In this document: in pieces, positions 12,611-22,654 of the stretch | How the letters are laid out: each line of letters begins with the position of its first letter | Position numbering within the stretch: position 1 is the first letter of the stretch | DNA from: Vitrella brassicaformis | Taxonomy: Eukaryota > Sar > Vitrellaceae | Reading direction: 5' to 3' | Length of the DNA stretch: 36,523 bases | NCBI GenBank assembly: GCA_001179505.1 | Contig: CDMY01000632.1 | Location: 1 to 36,523 of the forward strand | Position numbers and translations under genes: made by a program | Notes under the pieces: model-generated | What the model saw: only the letters and a program-made list of their open reading frames with translations | Told to the model about the DNA's origin: nothing | Databases searched by the model: none

Positions 12611-15427
12611 ATGGATTGGCTGAATGATTACGGCGACGAGGGCGAGGGCAAGGACAACGGCAGGAAGGAGCAGCCAGCGGCGGAGGAGCCTTCTGCTGCA
12701 CCCGCCGCGGCTCCCGCTCCGTCAGCTCCTTCGCTGGCGGTTGTGAACGTGGCTCCTGATGTGGACACACACGAGGAGGAGAGGGTGGCCATGCACGACC
12801 CTAACGCCAAGCAGATCTACACCAATCCCACAGCCGAGTCGCTGTTCGCGCCGCTACAGGGACCTGTGCACCCGTACAAGGTGAGTCGCCGTGAGAGAAG
12901 TGTTCCTGTCTGCATCACACGCCTGCGTGTGATGTCGTGTGATGTGATGTGATACGTGTCAGGTGGACCAGTTGTATGCGGGTCATCGCAACCACCTGAC
13001 GGGTCACCTGGAGGCGCACAACCTGCCCCACTTCGCATTCCACAGGGAGTACCACACCTTCCACAGCGTCGGTGCCGCAGCCGACCCGTCGGACTACAGC
13101 ATACCGGGGGTGAGGGAGGGGACGGAGGCGATAGGGGTGTACACAGATGCAGCCAGAACTTGCTATGTGTGTGTCGTGTCCCGTTGGCAGAAGCGTCGTG
13201 TGGGTGCCATGGAGGAGCCGACAGAGGGACCCACCAACATGTATGTATGCACCGACAGACACACCGCAGACACGGAAAATGTCACCTGTACTTGCTGGTT
13301 TCAGTTTCGAGAAGGCTCAGCGGAAGGACAGCCGCAAGCGTGTCAAGAACAGCGACCCAGCGTCGGACGACTGTAAGACAAAGAAGCACGCAGGAACCGA
13401 GACAGATCGACCAGAAAAGTCCATGTATGTGTGTTCTTGTGATGTCATGCAGACTTGGGTCCCTGGGCGCCATTCGTGGGGGAGGCGGAGAGAAGGTAAA
13501 GGCACACGCGCACACCAAACGGTGGTCCAGTCCATGGCAGTTAGCCATTGTGCCGGTTGCTGTTGTCTGTATGTTTGTCCATGTAGGGAGGAGTTGATGA
13601 GGGAGGCGGAGGAGAATAAGCAGACGGTGGCTGAGATAGAGGCCGCGGCGGCCGCCTCTCGCCGCGAGAACCTCCCCGAGCCGCCGTCGGAGAGCAGCGA
13701 CAAGGGCGGGGAGCGTGTGACGTCGATCTTCCACGGCAAGTCCGAGAGGGACTACCAGGGCAGGTCGTGGATCGACCCCAAGGGCGACCAGACCATCGAA
13801 CGATCGGGGGACAAGGCCAACTACATACCCAAACAGTAAGTAGACAGACACAGAGAGGGAGGGAGGGAGGGAGGGGAACAAAGGAAAAAGTAGATGGACG
13901 AAAATGCGTGTCATGCTTTGGTTGCAGGTGCATCTACACCTACACAGGTCACACGGCGGGCGTGAATACCGTTCGGTTCTTCCCGAAGACTGGTTGGTGT
14001 ACCGTACACAAAATGAATGATGGACACTCACTCAGACAGGTCGACGCACGCCTACACTAACGTGTGGTGTGCCTGCGTGTGTTTGGATGTGCTGTGCAGG
14101 TCATCTGATGATGTCGGCCAGTATGGACACCAAGATCAAGATCTGGGACGTCTACAACCAGAGGAAGTGAGCAGTCACACACACACAACACTCACACGCA
14201 CACGCACGTGTGTGTGTGTCATGTACCCATTCGTCTCCCTCCCGTTTTGGGTATGGCATGTGTGTGTGTGTGTAGGTGCATCCGCACGTACACGGGTCAC
14301 GACAAGGCCGTGCGTGACATCCAGTTTACCAACGACGGCAGGAGGTTCTACAGGTGCGTGAAGTGCCACCATGCCATACCGACAACAAACACACCTGCAC
14401 ATCTGTCTGTCTGTCTGTCTATGGTGTGTTCAGCTGTTCGTACGACCGCAACATCAACCTGTGGGACACTGAGACGGGCAAAATCATAGGCACATTCACC
14501 AACGGCAAGGTACGGTACGCACACAAGAGAGCTGCGGACGGACATGCATAGCGAGAGACATGTGTGTTGTGAATGTGTGTGTGGGTGTGTGCAGACGCCG
14601 TATTGCGTGACGATCCACCCTGACGACGACAAGCAGAATGTGTTCTTGATCGGGTCGTCCGACAAGAAGGCCGTCCAGTTCGACGCAGACACGGGCCAGA
14701 TCACACAGGAGTACAACGAACACCTGGGGGCCGTCAACACGGTACGCCACGCATGCCTACGGAGACATCAGAGGCATGTCCATGTGCGGCATATGTGTTC
14801 ATGTGCGTGTGTGCAGGTCACGTTTGTCGATGACAACAATCTGCTGGTGACCACCTCTGACGACAAGAAGCTCTTCGTGTGGGAGTTCGGGATACCGGTG
14901 GTCGTCAAGGTGAGTAACCGTACAAGGGAGGCGAGGCTCAAGGGGGTGCTGGTGCATGGCACGAATGTTGTGTGTGTGCCCATCCCATTGCATTGCTGCA
15001 GCACATAGCTGAGCCGTTTATGCAGTCGATGCCCGCCGTCAAGGTCCACCCAAGCAAGCGATACCTTGCCTGCCAATCCATGGACAACCAGGTACGGTGG
15101 ACCACAAGACCCCCCCCCCCCCCCCCNNNNNNNNNNNNNNNNNNNNNNNNNNNNNNNNNNNNNNNNNNNNNNNNNNNNNNNNNNNNNNNNNNNNNNNNNN
15201 NNNNNNNNNNNNNNNNNNNNNNNNNNNNNNNNNNNNNNNNNNNNNNNNNNNNNNNNNNNNNNNNNNNNNNNNNNNNNNNNNNNNNNNNNNNNNNNNNNNN
15301 NNNNNNNNNNNNNNNNNNNNNNNNNNNNNNNNNNNNNNNNNNNNNNNNNNNNNNNNNNNNNNNNNNNNNNNNNNNNNNNNNNNNNNNNNNNNNNNNNNNN
15401 NNNNNNNNNNNNNNNNNNNNNNNNNNA

Positions 15428-15458
<31 letters not shown>

Positions 15459-16043
15459 AGAGAGAGAGAGGGGGGGGGGGCATTCGCATTGACGGATGCG
15501 TGTGTGCTCGCTTGTTGTGTGTATGTCAGATTGTGGTGTACGAGTGTGTGGGTCGGTTCCGCTACCAGGGCCGCAAGCGGTTCAAGGGCCACACCAACGC
15601 GGGATACGGCATTCAGCTGGACTTCTCGCCGGACGGACGATTCATCACATCGGGAGACATCAACGGTGCGAAATCAGGCCCACAGACACTCTCCACAGAA
15701 TGACCGCGGTCTTGCTTGTCTTTCCTTGCTTCAGGAAAGTTGTGGTTCTGGGACTGGAAGACCATGAAGAACTACAGGACACTCAAGGTGAACCGGGTGG
15801 CCCAAGGAAGGGAAGTCTGCATGTCGCACAGAGAGAGTCCCTCATACGTGTCTTCTCTGTGTTGTGTCAGGGTCACGACGGTGTGTGCATCGGGTGCGCG
15901 TGGCACCCCACCATGACGTCACGGGTATGGTATCACACAAGACACCTACAGACCCGCTGAGGAGGTTGCTCACGTCGTCTGATCTGTCGTGTGCACAGGT
16001 GGCCACTTGCGGATGGGACGGGCTGATCAAGTTCTGGGACTGA
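12611..16043 (+). CDS. PRP17: Pre-mRNA-processing factor 17 (CDC40/PRP17), WD40 spliceosome protein (17 exons)
   Basis: Exons 12611-12880, 12963-13109, 13191-13240, 13305-13372, 13453-13495, 13587-13835, 13928-13992, 14100-14166, 14276-14353, 14434-14509, 14595-14741, 14817-14909, 15002-15091, 15530-15665, 15735-15787, 15871-15924, 15999-16043; 576 residues, close to the usual length of about 580. PRP17 acts in the second catalytic step of pre-mRNA splicing in the nucleus. Diagnostic features are the N-terminal [18 protein letters not shown] block, the PRP17 hallmark [27 protein letters not shown], and then seven WD40 repeats (such as [55 protein letters not shown] at the C-terminus). All exons survive although a 300-N gap lies in the intron after exon 13. 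The start ATG opens an acidic, Ala/Pro-rich leader. Confidence 0.96.
15127..15426. other. Assembly gap of exactly 300 N inside PRP17 intron 13
   Basis: The gap is flanked by C homopolymers (15110-15126 and 15428-15444), then CA, GA and G runs. The exact round size and homopolymer edges indicate a placeholder where low-complexity sequence stopped assembly. No coding sequence is lost, because exons 13 and 14 join in frame. Confidence 0.97.
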
Positions 16044-16636
16044 CTGATCGGTGCCGTCGATTTGCTTTGCATGGGTGTATCTTTGCCTTGGCCGCGAGTG
16101 CTTCTTACATGATCTGATGTATAGGACAGGACCTGCCTCCATGCCTTTTCAATGCACCACTTATCCAATGCAATGCATGTCCGCAAACGAATGCTCGTCA
16201 TTCACGACCCGTCGTCAGTTGTGTCCAATCGGCATGAAGTGTTTGCTTCTCAATATAGTAAGCCACATGTGGAAAAGGAGCGAAGTAGACTGACCAGCAA
16301 GCTTCAAGGACTGACCAGCAAGCCAGCCAGCCAGCCAGCCAGTCACACACACACACACACGCACACAATGATCTTTTGTGTCTGTCTGGGTGATGGTGGG
16401 TGTCCATCCAGGCTTTTATCTCTCTAACCTTGTCCTTCGTCTGACCGTGCGACCGATGCGGCTGGCTGATTCGTGAGGCAACACACGGGTGGCTGGACGG
16501 TGGCTGGGTGAATAATTGGCTGCATTTATGGACTCACGTGAGTACTTACTTCAAAGTGAAGTGTGTCTATGGATACACAGCAGCTCCCGAGACGCATTGA
16601 TGTTCGCACGTACGGGTCAGGACAATCAACGAATCC

Positions 16637-16676
16637 ATGAATGAATGAATGAATGAATGAATAAATGAGTGAATGA
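16637..16676 (+). repeat. (ATGA)n microsatellite
   Basis: About nine units with a few substitutions. Confidence 0.85.
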
Positions 16677-16709
16677 ACGGGAGATGTTCGCAAGCTCCCT
16701 AGGTGCCGG

Positions 16710-16740
16710 CCCAAACCCAAACCTCAAACCCAAACCCTGA
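16710..16740. promoter_or_regulatory. CCCAAACCC/AAACCCTGA element, copy C
   Basis: Four CAAACC-type units ending AAACCCTGA lie 31 bp upstream of the predicted ATG at 16771. The reverse complement (TCAGGGTTTGGG...) matches the start of copies A (12449) and B (27875). This supports the ATG at 16771 as a true gene start. Confidence 0.45.
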
Positions 16741-16770
16741 GCTTGCGTTTTTCTTGGTGATCTGGCGGCG

Positions 16771-17782
16771 ATGGCGGACAGGGGAGCCAAGCGGACGGCC
16801 GCAGAGGCCTTCCTGGACCAAAACGTTGAAAGTCAGCCAAACCTGCCAGAGGGATCGTCTCGCATGAAGTGCGTCTGAGGCGTCCAGTGCCACGCAGTGG
16901 ACCTGCTGCCCCCCCTCCGCCCCCTTGCCCCGCCTGGTTGTTCTGGAGAGGGCTGCTGATGTTTCTATCTCTCGAGAAATAGCTTCATCGCACCGTTGAG
17001 AACGAACCTATTCAGGTGTCACTGAACTCACCCGCCAGTTGTGCACTCATTCATTCATCTGCTGTGGACGTGTGGTGTGTGCAGATGGCTGGCACGACCG
17101 GCACATCGTTTCGTTTGATCCATCAGTCGGCCATGGTATCAACGAGGGACCGGTAAGACCAGCAGGAAGCCAAAGTTGATGCATTCAACAATAGTGGATC
17201 TTCTTGCTGTTGCAGGCTGGGAGGCGTCTGTCGCGCGACATGGTGGTCAACCAACAGGAGGAGGACGACAGTGGCGACAGCGATGAAGGTGAGTGTGCAG
17301 GCGGCCGCCTCCATCTCGGTAGGTCGGTCGGATCAATCGGTGTGTGTGGTGGTGTGCAGCGGAGGGTGTGGACGAGGATAGTGACGATGACGACGATAGC
17401 GATGAGGGACCGGTAAGACCAGCAGGAAGCCAAATTTGATGCATTTGACGATGGCGGATCTTCTTGCCGTGTGTGTGTGTGTCAGACATTGCGTGCGCCT
17501 CGTTACAAGGTCGGCACTCGTGTGTCGGTGGCGGCCGAGGAAAGGAGGGGCGACTCTGTGTGGGTGACGGCCGCTGTGTACGACACGAAGGAGACCGATG
17601 GCGGCACTGTGGTGTTCATGCGGGAGGTGGAGGGGAGGGAGGAGCTCGAGCCGGTCACCGTACCGCACCGGACCAAGCCACCACCCAAGCACAACCAAGA
17701 CCTGGTAGACACCTACACGACAGTCACACGTGCGTTGGACCTCCAGTGCGGATCCCTCACTCTCACTCTCTCTCTCTGTCTC

Positions 17783-17813
<31 letters not shown>

Positions 17814-20091
17814 GTGTGTCCACGTCAGCGAATGGGCGGCAAGACGTTTTCGTGGAAGGGCAAGATTTCGGCTGGGACCACCACCAGAGCACAGGATTCC
17901 ACACCGGTACGCACAGACAAACATGCAATCAATGCACACAGATGGACCAGCTCATGGTCATGGCATTTTTGCTGTTTGAGTTGTCTCCATCCAGGTGGTG
18001 GCTGCTGGTGGCGAGGGCGAGGGCAAGCGTAGACGTGTAGCTTTCGAACCGGCTGCTGCTGCTGCTGCTGCATCTTCCCCATCGCAGGGAAGGCGTTTGC
18101 CGCGTGAGGGCCTCATTCTCATCTCGGGCTATGGCGTCTGGCCGCTCTTCGACAACAGCATCGCCAAGGAGGCCGGGGCTCAGTGCCGCCAGCTCGACAT
18201 TGACTCCTCCCGGGCCGCCGACAGGGCCTTCTGGCAGGCGATGCCCGTCAACGTGGCCAAGAGGTGGGGCGGCCGCATGCCCAAACTCACCCGCATCTGG
18301 TGCTGTCACCCGGACGGCGAAGGCGGGTGGTGTCTGGCCGCTGTCACGGCCCTCATCGAAGGCCACACGGAGGGCCGCACAGCGATGGTCGCGGAGAAGA
18401 GAAGGGAGTCAGAGAGGCGGGGAGAGGCGTCCGACATCCCCGACGGCTCACTCACGACAATCGCCTTCGAGGCGGTTGAGCTCAGCGACGAGGACATGCT
18501 GTCCGTCCGGCGCATCAACCACCTGTCCGTCCGGCGCATCCACCCCTACCTCCCCCCTGTGTGTGCCCCGCCCCCCTCCCTCCCCGCCCTCACATCCATC
18601 AGCGGCCTCACTGCCCGCCACCGTTTCATCGGCAGCCGCCACTGGCGCGTCCCGTCGCTGGAGCGGGTGCAGGCACACGAGCACATCGACACACTGGGGC
18701 CACTCGTCGGCTCGTCGCGGTGCCTGAGGGTGTTCGACGTGCCCTCGACGGTCGGCCAGAAGGCCGAGGTGCTGCAGCAGGTGCCTGTTGCTGCAGAGGA
18801 GGGACAGCCGGGGCCGCTGGCGAACTTGGAGGATATCGGGCCGATTGAGGTTGAGGGTGACATGATGGGGAATTTGGTTGGGTGGGGGTTATGGCTGGCT
18901 ACATTCTGGCGCACTCATAGATTGCAGGTCAGGAGGCTGCTAACACGGAATGGACAACAGATGCAATGATACTGACCCATGTCATTTCCTTTCTTAGGAG
19001 CTGGAGTCGGTCCTCGTGTCACGAGGCTGTCGTCGGTCCCTCAAGTCGCTGAAGGTCAAGTTCGTCGAGCCGGCGATTGTGGGCCACATGGTCTTCGAGT
19101 TCGCCGAGGCCCTGCAGACATTCGCCAGTGCCGTGTGCGTCGACAGCGTCCCCATCAGCTTCACCGGTGCGGCTCGGGGGGATTTCCTGATGACCCTGTA
19201 CAGCTCTCTCTTCCCCGCTGCACCCTCCCCCATCCTCAAGACACTCATGCGCCAGCTGGCAGACCAGGCGACTCGGGTGACAGTGGACTTCAGGTCGTCC
19301 GACCTCGCCACCCCTCCCACACCTGCGATGCTCGACATGGCCAGAGGCCTCGCATTCAACAAGGCCACGAGTGTGCGTGTGTTCGGTGTCGACCAGCCTG
19401 CACAGGCCGCCCTCGCCCCCGCCCACCCTGCCCTCGCCCTCATCGACCAGATCCAGCCGATGCCGCAGGCGTCGGACTTGACAATCAGCAGACGCATGGC
19501 ATTGGCGGCCGGCATCCAGCTTGCCAGCAAGATGCCCAACTTGCGGGTGCTGTACATCCAGGACAGTGTGCTTATGCAAGAGGCGCTGCAGGCCATCAAG
19601 GCGATCGGGTCTGAGCGGGATCTCGACACGGTGACTGTGAGTGACATTTGGGGGGTGGGCAGCGGGGGCATCGACACAGGGGAGCATAGGGAGGGAATCC
19701 CCCAGATCACCAAACTGGTTGTCAGACTCACAGGTGGGTGGATTGCAGGGTAGGCAGCCCCACGGAGAGAGAAAGAGACACAGAGAGAGACCTGTATGTG
19801 AATGTGTGTCTGTGTTTGTGCGTCTGTGTGTCCAATCCCACATCAGTTCCTGGTGGCGTCCCCGACTTAATCGAGTTCGCCTGTTCGAGTGTGAGATCGC
19901 TGCTGCGGCTCAGGTGCAAGACGGTGGACCTCCGGCTGCATGGCCTGGACGCCCACACACGCAGCCTGCTCGAGTCTGCCGTGCCTCCACAACTTGGCAG
20001 CGGGGAGGGCACGACAATTTTGTGCTCGCAGGAGAGGGACACGTGGGACGGTGATTGTCTCAGGATCACTGCCAAGCATGACAGTGGGTAG
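16771..20091 (+). CDS. Large unrecognised protein with SH3/Tudor-like segment (9 exons)
   Basis: Exons 16771-16831 (uncertain), 17085-17152, 17216-17288, 17360-17412, 17486-17704, 17829-17906, 17995-18927, 18998-19733, 19847-20091; 821 residues if exon 1 is right. I do not recognise the family. What can be seen: an acidic N-terminus (EEDDSGDSDE, then DEDSDDDDDSDEGP); a segment from residue 86 (APRYKVGTRVSVAAEE, VWVTAAVYDTKE, GGTVVFMREVE) resembling SH3-like Tudor/Agenet barrels; a basic patch GEGKRRRV that could be a nuclear signal; a run of seven Ala; then about 600 residues of Leu/Ala-rich sequence without clear repeats. Acidic tract, basic patch and poly-Ala also occur in the gene at 28120-31407, suggesting related design. 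Exons 2 and 4 end in duplicated sequence (17144-17210 and 17404-17470). A nuclear or chromatin role is only inference. Confidence 0.7.
17144..17210 (+). repeat. Duplicated exon-end/intron segment, copy 1
   Basis: GAGGGACCG|GTAAGACCAGC and the following intron match 17404-17470 in 60 of 67 positions at an offset of exactly 260 bp. Both copies span an exon end and most of the intron. Confidence 0.85.
17404..17470 (+). repeat. Duplicated exon-end/intron segment, copy 2
   Basis: Second copy of the segment at 17144-17210. The donor GGACCG|GTAAGACC is used in the same phase (0) in both copies. The copies diverge where the TG-rich 3' intron end begins here. Confidence 0.85.
17759..17819 (+). repeat. 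(CT)n(GT)n tract at the end of an intron
   Basis: A CT run followed by about 14 GT units directly upstream of a GTCAG acceptor (17828). It is an extreme case of the UG-rich 3' intron ends seen throughout the window. Confidence 0.85.
18499..18546 (+). repeat. 24-bp in-frame tandem duplication in coding sequence
   Basis: Units 18499-18522 and 18523-18546 match at 21 or more of 24 positions and encode LSVRRINH and LSVRRIHP. This is a recent-looking in-frame duplication inside the large unrecognised protein. Confidence 0.8.
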
Positions 20092-20489
20092 CTACGGGTG
20101 TGTAGCGGCGTGTGGGAATAGGACGCCTTTTCATGTGCAAGCACTCGAGAGGGAGGGGATTGGGGTGTGGATTGACTGACGTAAATGATGGTGGCTGCTC
20201 GAACGCACGTATGAGGTCATGGATGTCGCCTTTTTCGCTTGCTGGCTTGTTGGATGGATGGATGGGTCCATCTTCAATCAATAGCACAAATAGTCGTCCA
20301 GTTCCGTCTCACTCACATGAACACGACCACAAAAAATGCTGACTTGCCAAGACACGACACTGATAGATACACAACAAACCACATGCATCACTCGATAAAG
20401 GCGAGCCCCTTCCAAGGCTATCATCTCCTGCCGCAATCAACCAAGGTGTAGACCCTCCCTTCCCCACCCAGTCAGTCATCAGTCATCAG
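20092..20489. other. Convergent 3' spacer
   Basis: A short spacer between the 3' ends of the 16771-20091 (+) and 20490-21419 (-) genes. It has a GGAT run (20253-20268) and a CAGTCAT tandem (20468-20492) running into the nitrobindin stop codon. No gene seen. Confidence 0.6.
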
Positions 20490-21419
20490 TCATGCTGCCG
20501 TCGTTTTGTGAAGCCTGGCCTCTAAGTGCAGGTATGGCTCCTTCTCTGTCGTGCCCATCCACACACGATAGCTCAAATCTCCACCTTCAGCCCTGATAAA
20601 CTCGCGACGCAGCGACGTGGTCCGCTTGCCCGAGGCGAGCGGCGACCGGACGATGCCCTCCACGCCCGTGGTTGACAGGCTGAGCACTCCCTCGCTCGTC
20701 ACCTTGCCCACCTCCACCTCAGAGAGGCCAAAGGGGTGGCTCAGCGACAGGTCAACAGGCACAGCTGCAAGTGACGACCCTCCAGCAGCGTCCACCAATC
20801 GCATAAAGCCGGTCTCGGTGTGCATAGGGTTGCCCTCGTGCTTGTTCGTGGTGCGGGACGTCCACCCAAACACGCCCGCCTTTGCCGTGGGCTGAATGCT
20901 CAGCACCTCGGTGTACTCCTTGGCCACCGAGCCGTCCGACTTGAACACCTTGCCCTCGCCCTCCCACACGCCTTGCAGCCACTCCACTGCGTTGGTGGTC
21001 ACAGGGACAGCCGCCGGGGTCGACATGGCGTGCTGTTGGTGGTCCTTGCCCCAGGTCCACGGCTGGAAGAGAGATGCCGTCTGCTCCAGGGCCGACCGCT
21101 GGTCCCTCACATGCGCTGCCAGCACCTTCCCAAGCCAGCTCCTCGTAGAGATGCGACCTACCGCTGGTCCGAATCCTCGAGGGAGCTTCAGCTCCACCAT
21201 CTCGTCGTCATCACCCCTCTCACCACTTGAAGGCTCACTGCTGGTCTTGTCTGCGGCCGCATGCCGAAGCACTGGAGCTGGCAGCCTCCTCTCGCGGCTG
21301 AGATGCAGTGTTGGATGAGAGAGTACGGCTTTCGAAGCCCTGGGAGTGACGATAAGGGCTTCCGAAGGTGAGAAGATCAGGGAACTCACCTGTAGCAACT
21401 TCCTGAGGCGCGATGGCAT
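20490..21419 (-). CDS. Nitrobindin-family heme-binding beta-barrel protein (DUF1794/THAP4-like)
   Basis: Uninterrupted frame of 309 residues. Residues about 146-309 match the nitrobindin fold: WLQGVWEGEGKVF, YTEVLSIQP, HTETGFMRL, LSHPFGLSEVEVGKVTSEG, REFIRAEGGDLSYRVWMG, and a His-containing C-terminal strand YLHLEARLHK where the heme-ligating His of the family lies. Family members bind ferric heme and isomerise peroxynitrite or scavenge NO. The first 60 residues (MPSRLRKLLQVSSLIFSP and on) are basic and Ser/Leu-rich, like an organelle-targeting presequence; this is inference. An in-frame TGA 12 nt before the ATG fixes the start unless an upstream intron exists. It is one of the few single-exon genes in the window, though a GTGAGT lies right after codon 10. 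Confidence 0.88.
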   Translation of the reverse strand: MPSRLRKLLQVSSLIFSPSEALIVTPRASKAVLSHPTLHLSRERRLPAPVLRHAAADKTSSEPSSGERGDDDEMVELKLPRGFGPAVGRISTRSWLGKVLAAHVRDQRSALEQTASLFQPWTWGKDHQQHAMSTPAAVPVTTNAVEWLQGVWEGEGKVFKSDGSVAKEYTEVLSIQPTAKAGVFGWTSRTTNKHEGNPMHTETGFMRLVDAAGGSSLAAVPVDLSLSHPFGLSEVEVGKVTSEGVLSLSTTGVEGIVRSPLASGKRTTSLRREFIRAEGGDLSYRVWMGTTEKEPYLHLEARLHKTTAA

Positions 21420-21839
21420 TGACAGAGATCACGTGTGCCGAGAGGAGCGAAAGGATCTTTGGGGCGCGGGATATGGTTTCTCGGGGGATCGACGGAGAGG
21501 CGAGCTAAGCTCCTGCGACGAGGCGTGGCCCGCGTGAGTATACGAGGTGTGCGTGGCGTTTCCTGAAGGAGCATTGGAAAAGCCCTTCGCGTGAGAGAGG
21601 GATCGTCGTCGGCTGCGAGAACAGGGAGAGATCTGCGTGTTCCGCGTGGAGAGGATTGGGTGCGGTTTTGTCATCAGTGGGGACTGTGTGGTGATCCTGT
21701 TGTCACCTCCCGCTGACGTGTGAGTGACCGGTTGTCTGAGGAGCAGGCAGTCGTTCACTCGGCACCAGCCTTCCCATGTATATATTGGGAGTACTGGGAG
21801 TACTCGCCCTGTTGAGGATGACGCTCGCCAACCACAGCA
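21420..21839. other. Divergent promoter region, nitrobindin gene and small Cys-rich gene
   Basis: 420 bp with a TATA-like TGTATATATTGGG near 21777-21789, followed by a short palindrome (21789-21805). No CCCTAAA-type element is seen here, unlike the other divergent spacers. Confidence 0.5.
21777..21805 (+). promoter_or_regulatory. TATA-like sequence plus GAGTACT palindrome
   Basis: TATATATT is followed by the perfect inverted repeat GAGTACT-GGG-AGTACTC (21789-21805), 34-63 bp upstream of the ATG at 21840. The position fits a core promoter with an operator-like site; function is inferred. Confidence 0.35.
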
Positions 21840-22654
21840 ATGTCAGAGGTCAGCGGAGAGCATCACGACACACAAACGCATCGAAAGGGAGAGATCGGAT
21901 GGAGATGGGAGGAGAGGGTGGTGATTGAAGGTGGCTGTGGTGTGGCCTCTCGTGTGTGTGCAGGTGTCGCATCATCATCAGAGGGCGTGAGGCGCGTGTC
22001 CTCAACCCCTGCGTCAGAAGACACCTCTCTCCCATCGCTTGCCGACTTCCCCGACACACTCCCAGCGAGAAGAAGAGCACAAACAACAGGTAGCATTCCT
22101 TTCCTCTGTCTGATGTGATGTTCATCGCACTTTCCTCTGCATCTGATGCCAAATCGCCTGTCTATCCTATCAGGGGAGGAGCCGTCTGGATCGGGTATGA
22201 CTGGGGACGGTCTGACGAATAGTGTCAGTGAGTCAGAGGGGGCCACCAGTGCTGCTGCTGGGAGGCAGCGGAGCCTGGCGCGGCAGCCGTCACCGGCAGA
22301 GAGGGGGGAGGGCCACTCATCGCGATCCCACAGCCCGCCATTCAGACAACTCCAAGGTACGAAGTAGCTGACGTACGGACGGACCACCATGCAGTAGAGA
22401 GGGTCGGCAATGGTTCGTCGAGTGACGGCTTCGCTGCCTCCCAAAGCAGACTGATGGCCTCCTGAGAGGACCCACAGTGCCATGCCGCGCAATGCATTGC
22501 ATGTCTTCACACACAAGCCAGCATCCCTCTCATGTCTGGCGTGGTCTTCTGGTGTGTGTGGTGTGTGTCAGGTTGCACCGCATCTCGGCAGGAGTTTTGT
22601 CGTCGGAACGGCTGTCCACCGGCGTGCTGGATGGACTACGGATGCGACTGCTGA
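21840..22654 (+). CDS. Small Ser-rich predicted protein with Cys-rich C-terminus
   Basis: Supported exons are 21964-22089, 22174-22356 and 22572-22654, joined in frame by GT-AG sites. The first exon from the ATG at 21840 (ending near 21930 or read through) is uncertain. The central part is Ser/Glu/Arg-rich and probably disordered (SLPSLADFPDTLPARRR, ARQPSPAERGEGHSSRSHSP). The last 27 residues carry six cysteines spaced C-x7-C-x4-C-x3-C-x5-C-x-C. No signal peptide is visible. I do not recognise a family. It could be a fast-evolving lineage-specific protein or a false gene model. Confidence 0.4.

Larger units (their letters stand above)
16044..16770. other. Intergenic spacer downstream of PRP17
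   Basis: No gene seen. It holds a 14-bp direct repeat GACTGACCAGCAAG (16288-16301 and 16309-16322), a CA run, an ATGA microsatellite (16637-16676), and the AAACCC-rich motif (16710-16740) just before the next predicted start. Confidence 0.55.

Noticed and set aside
13282-14031. 249-residue frame antisense to PRP17
   Set aside because: It covers known PRP17 exons and introns on the other strand and has no protein-like features.
15066-15767. Open frames running through the N gap
   Set aside because: They exist only because N codons are not read as stops; the flanking Pro/Gly strings come from homopolymers.
22572-22654. Secreted defensin- or toxin-like peptide
   Set aside because: CxxxC and CxC are present, but there is no signal peptide, the N-terminal part is disordered and Ser-rich, and the gene model itself is uncertain.
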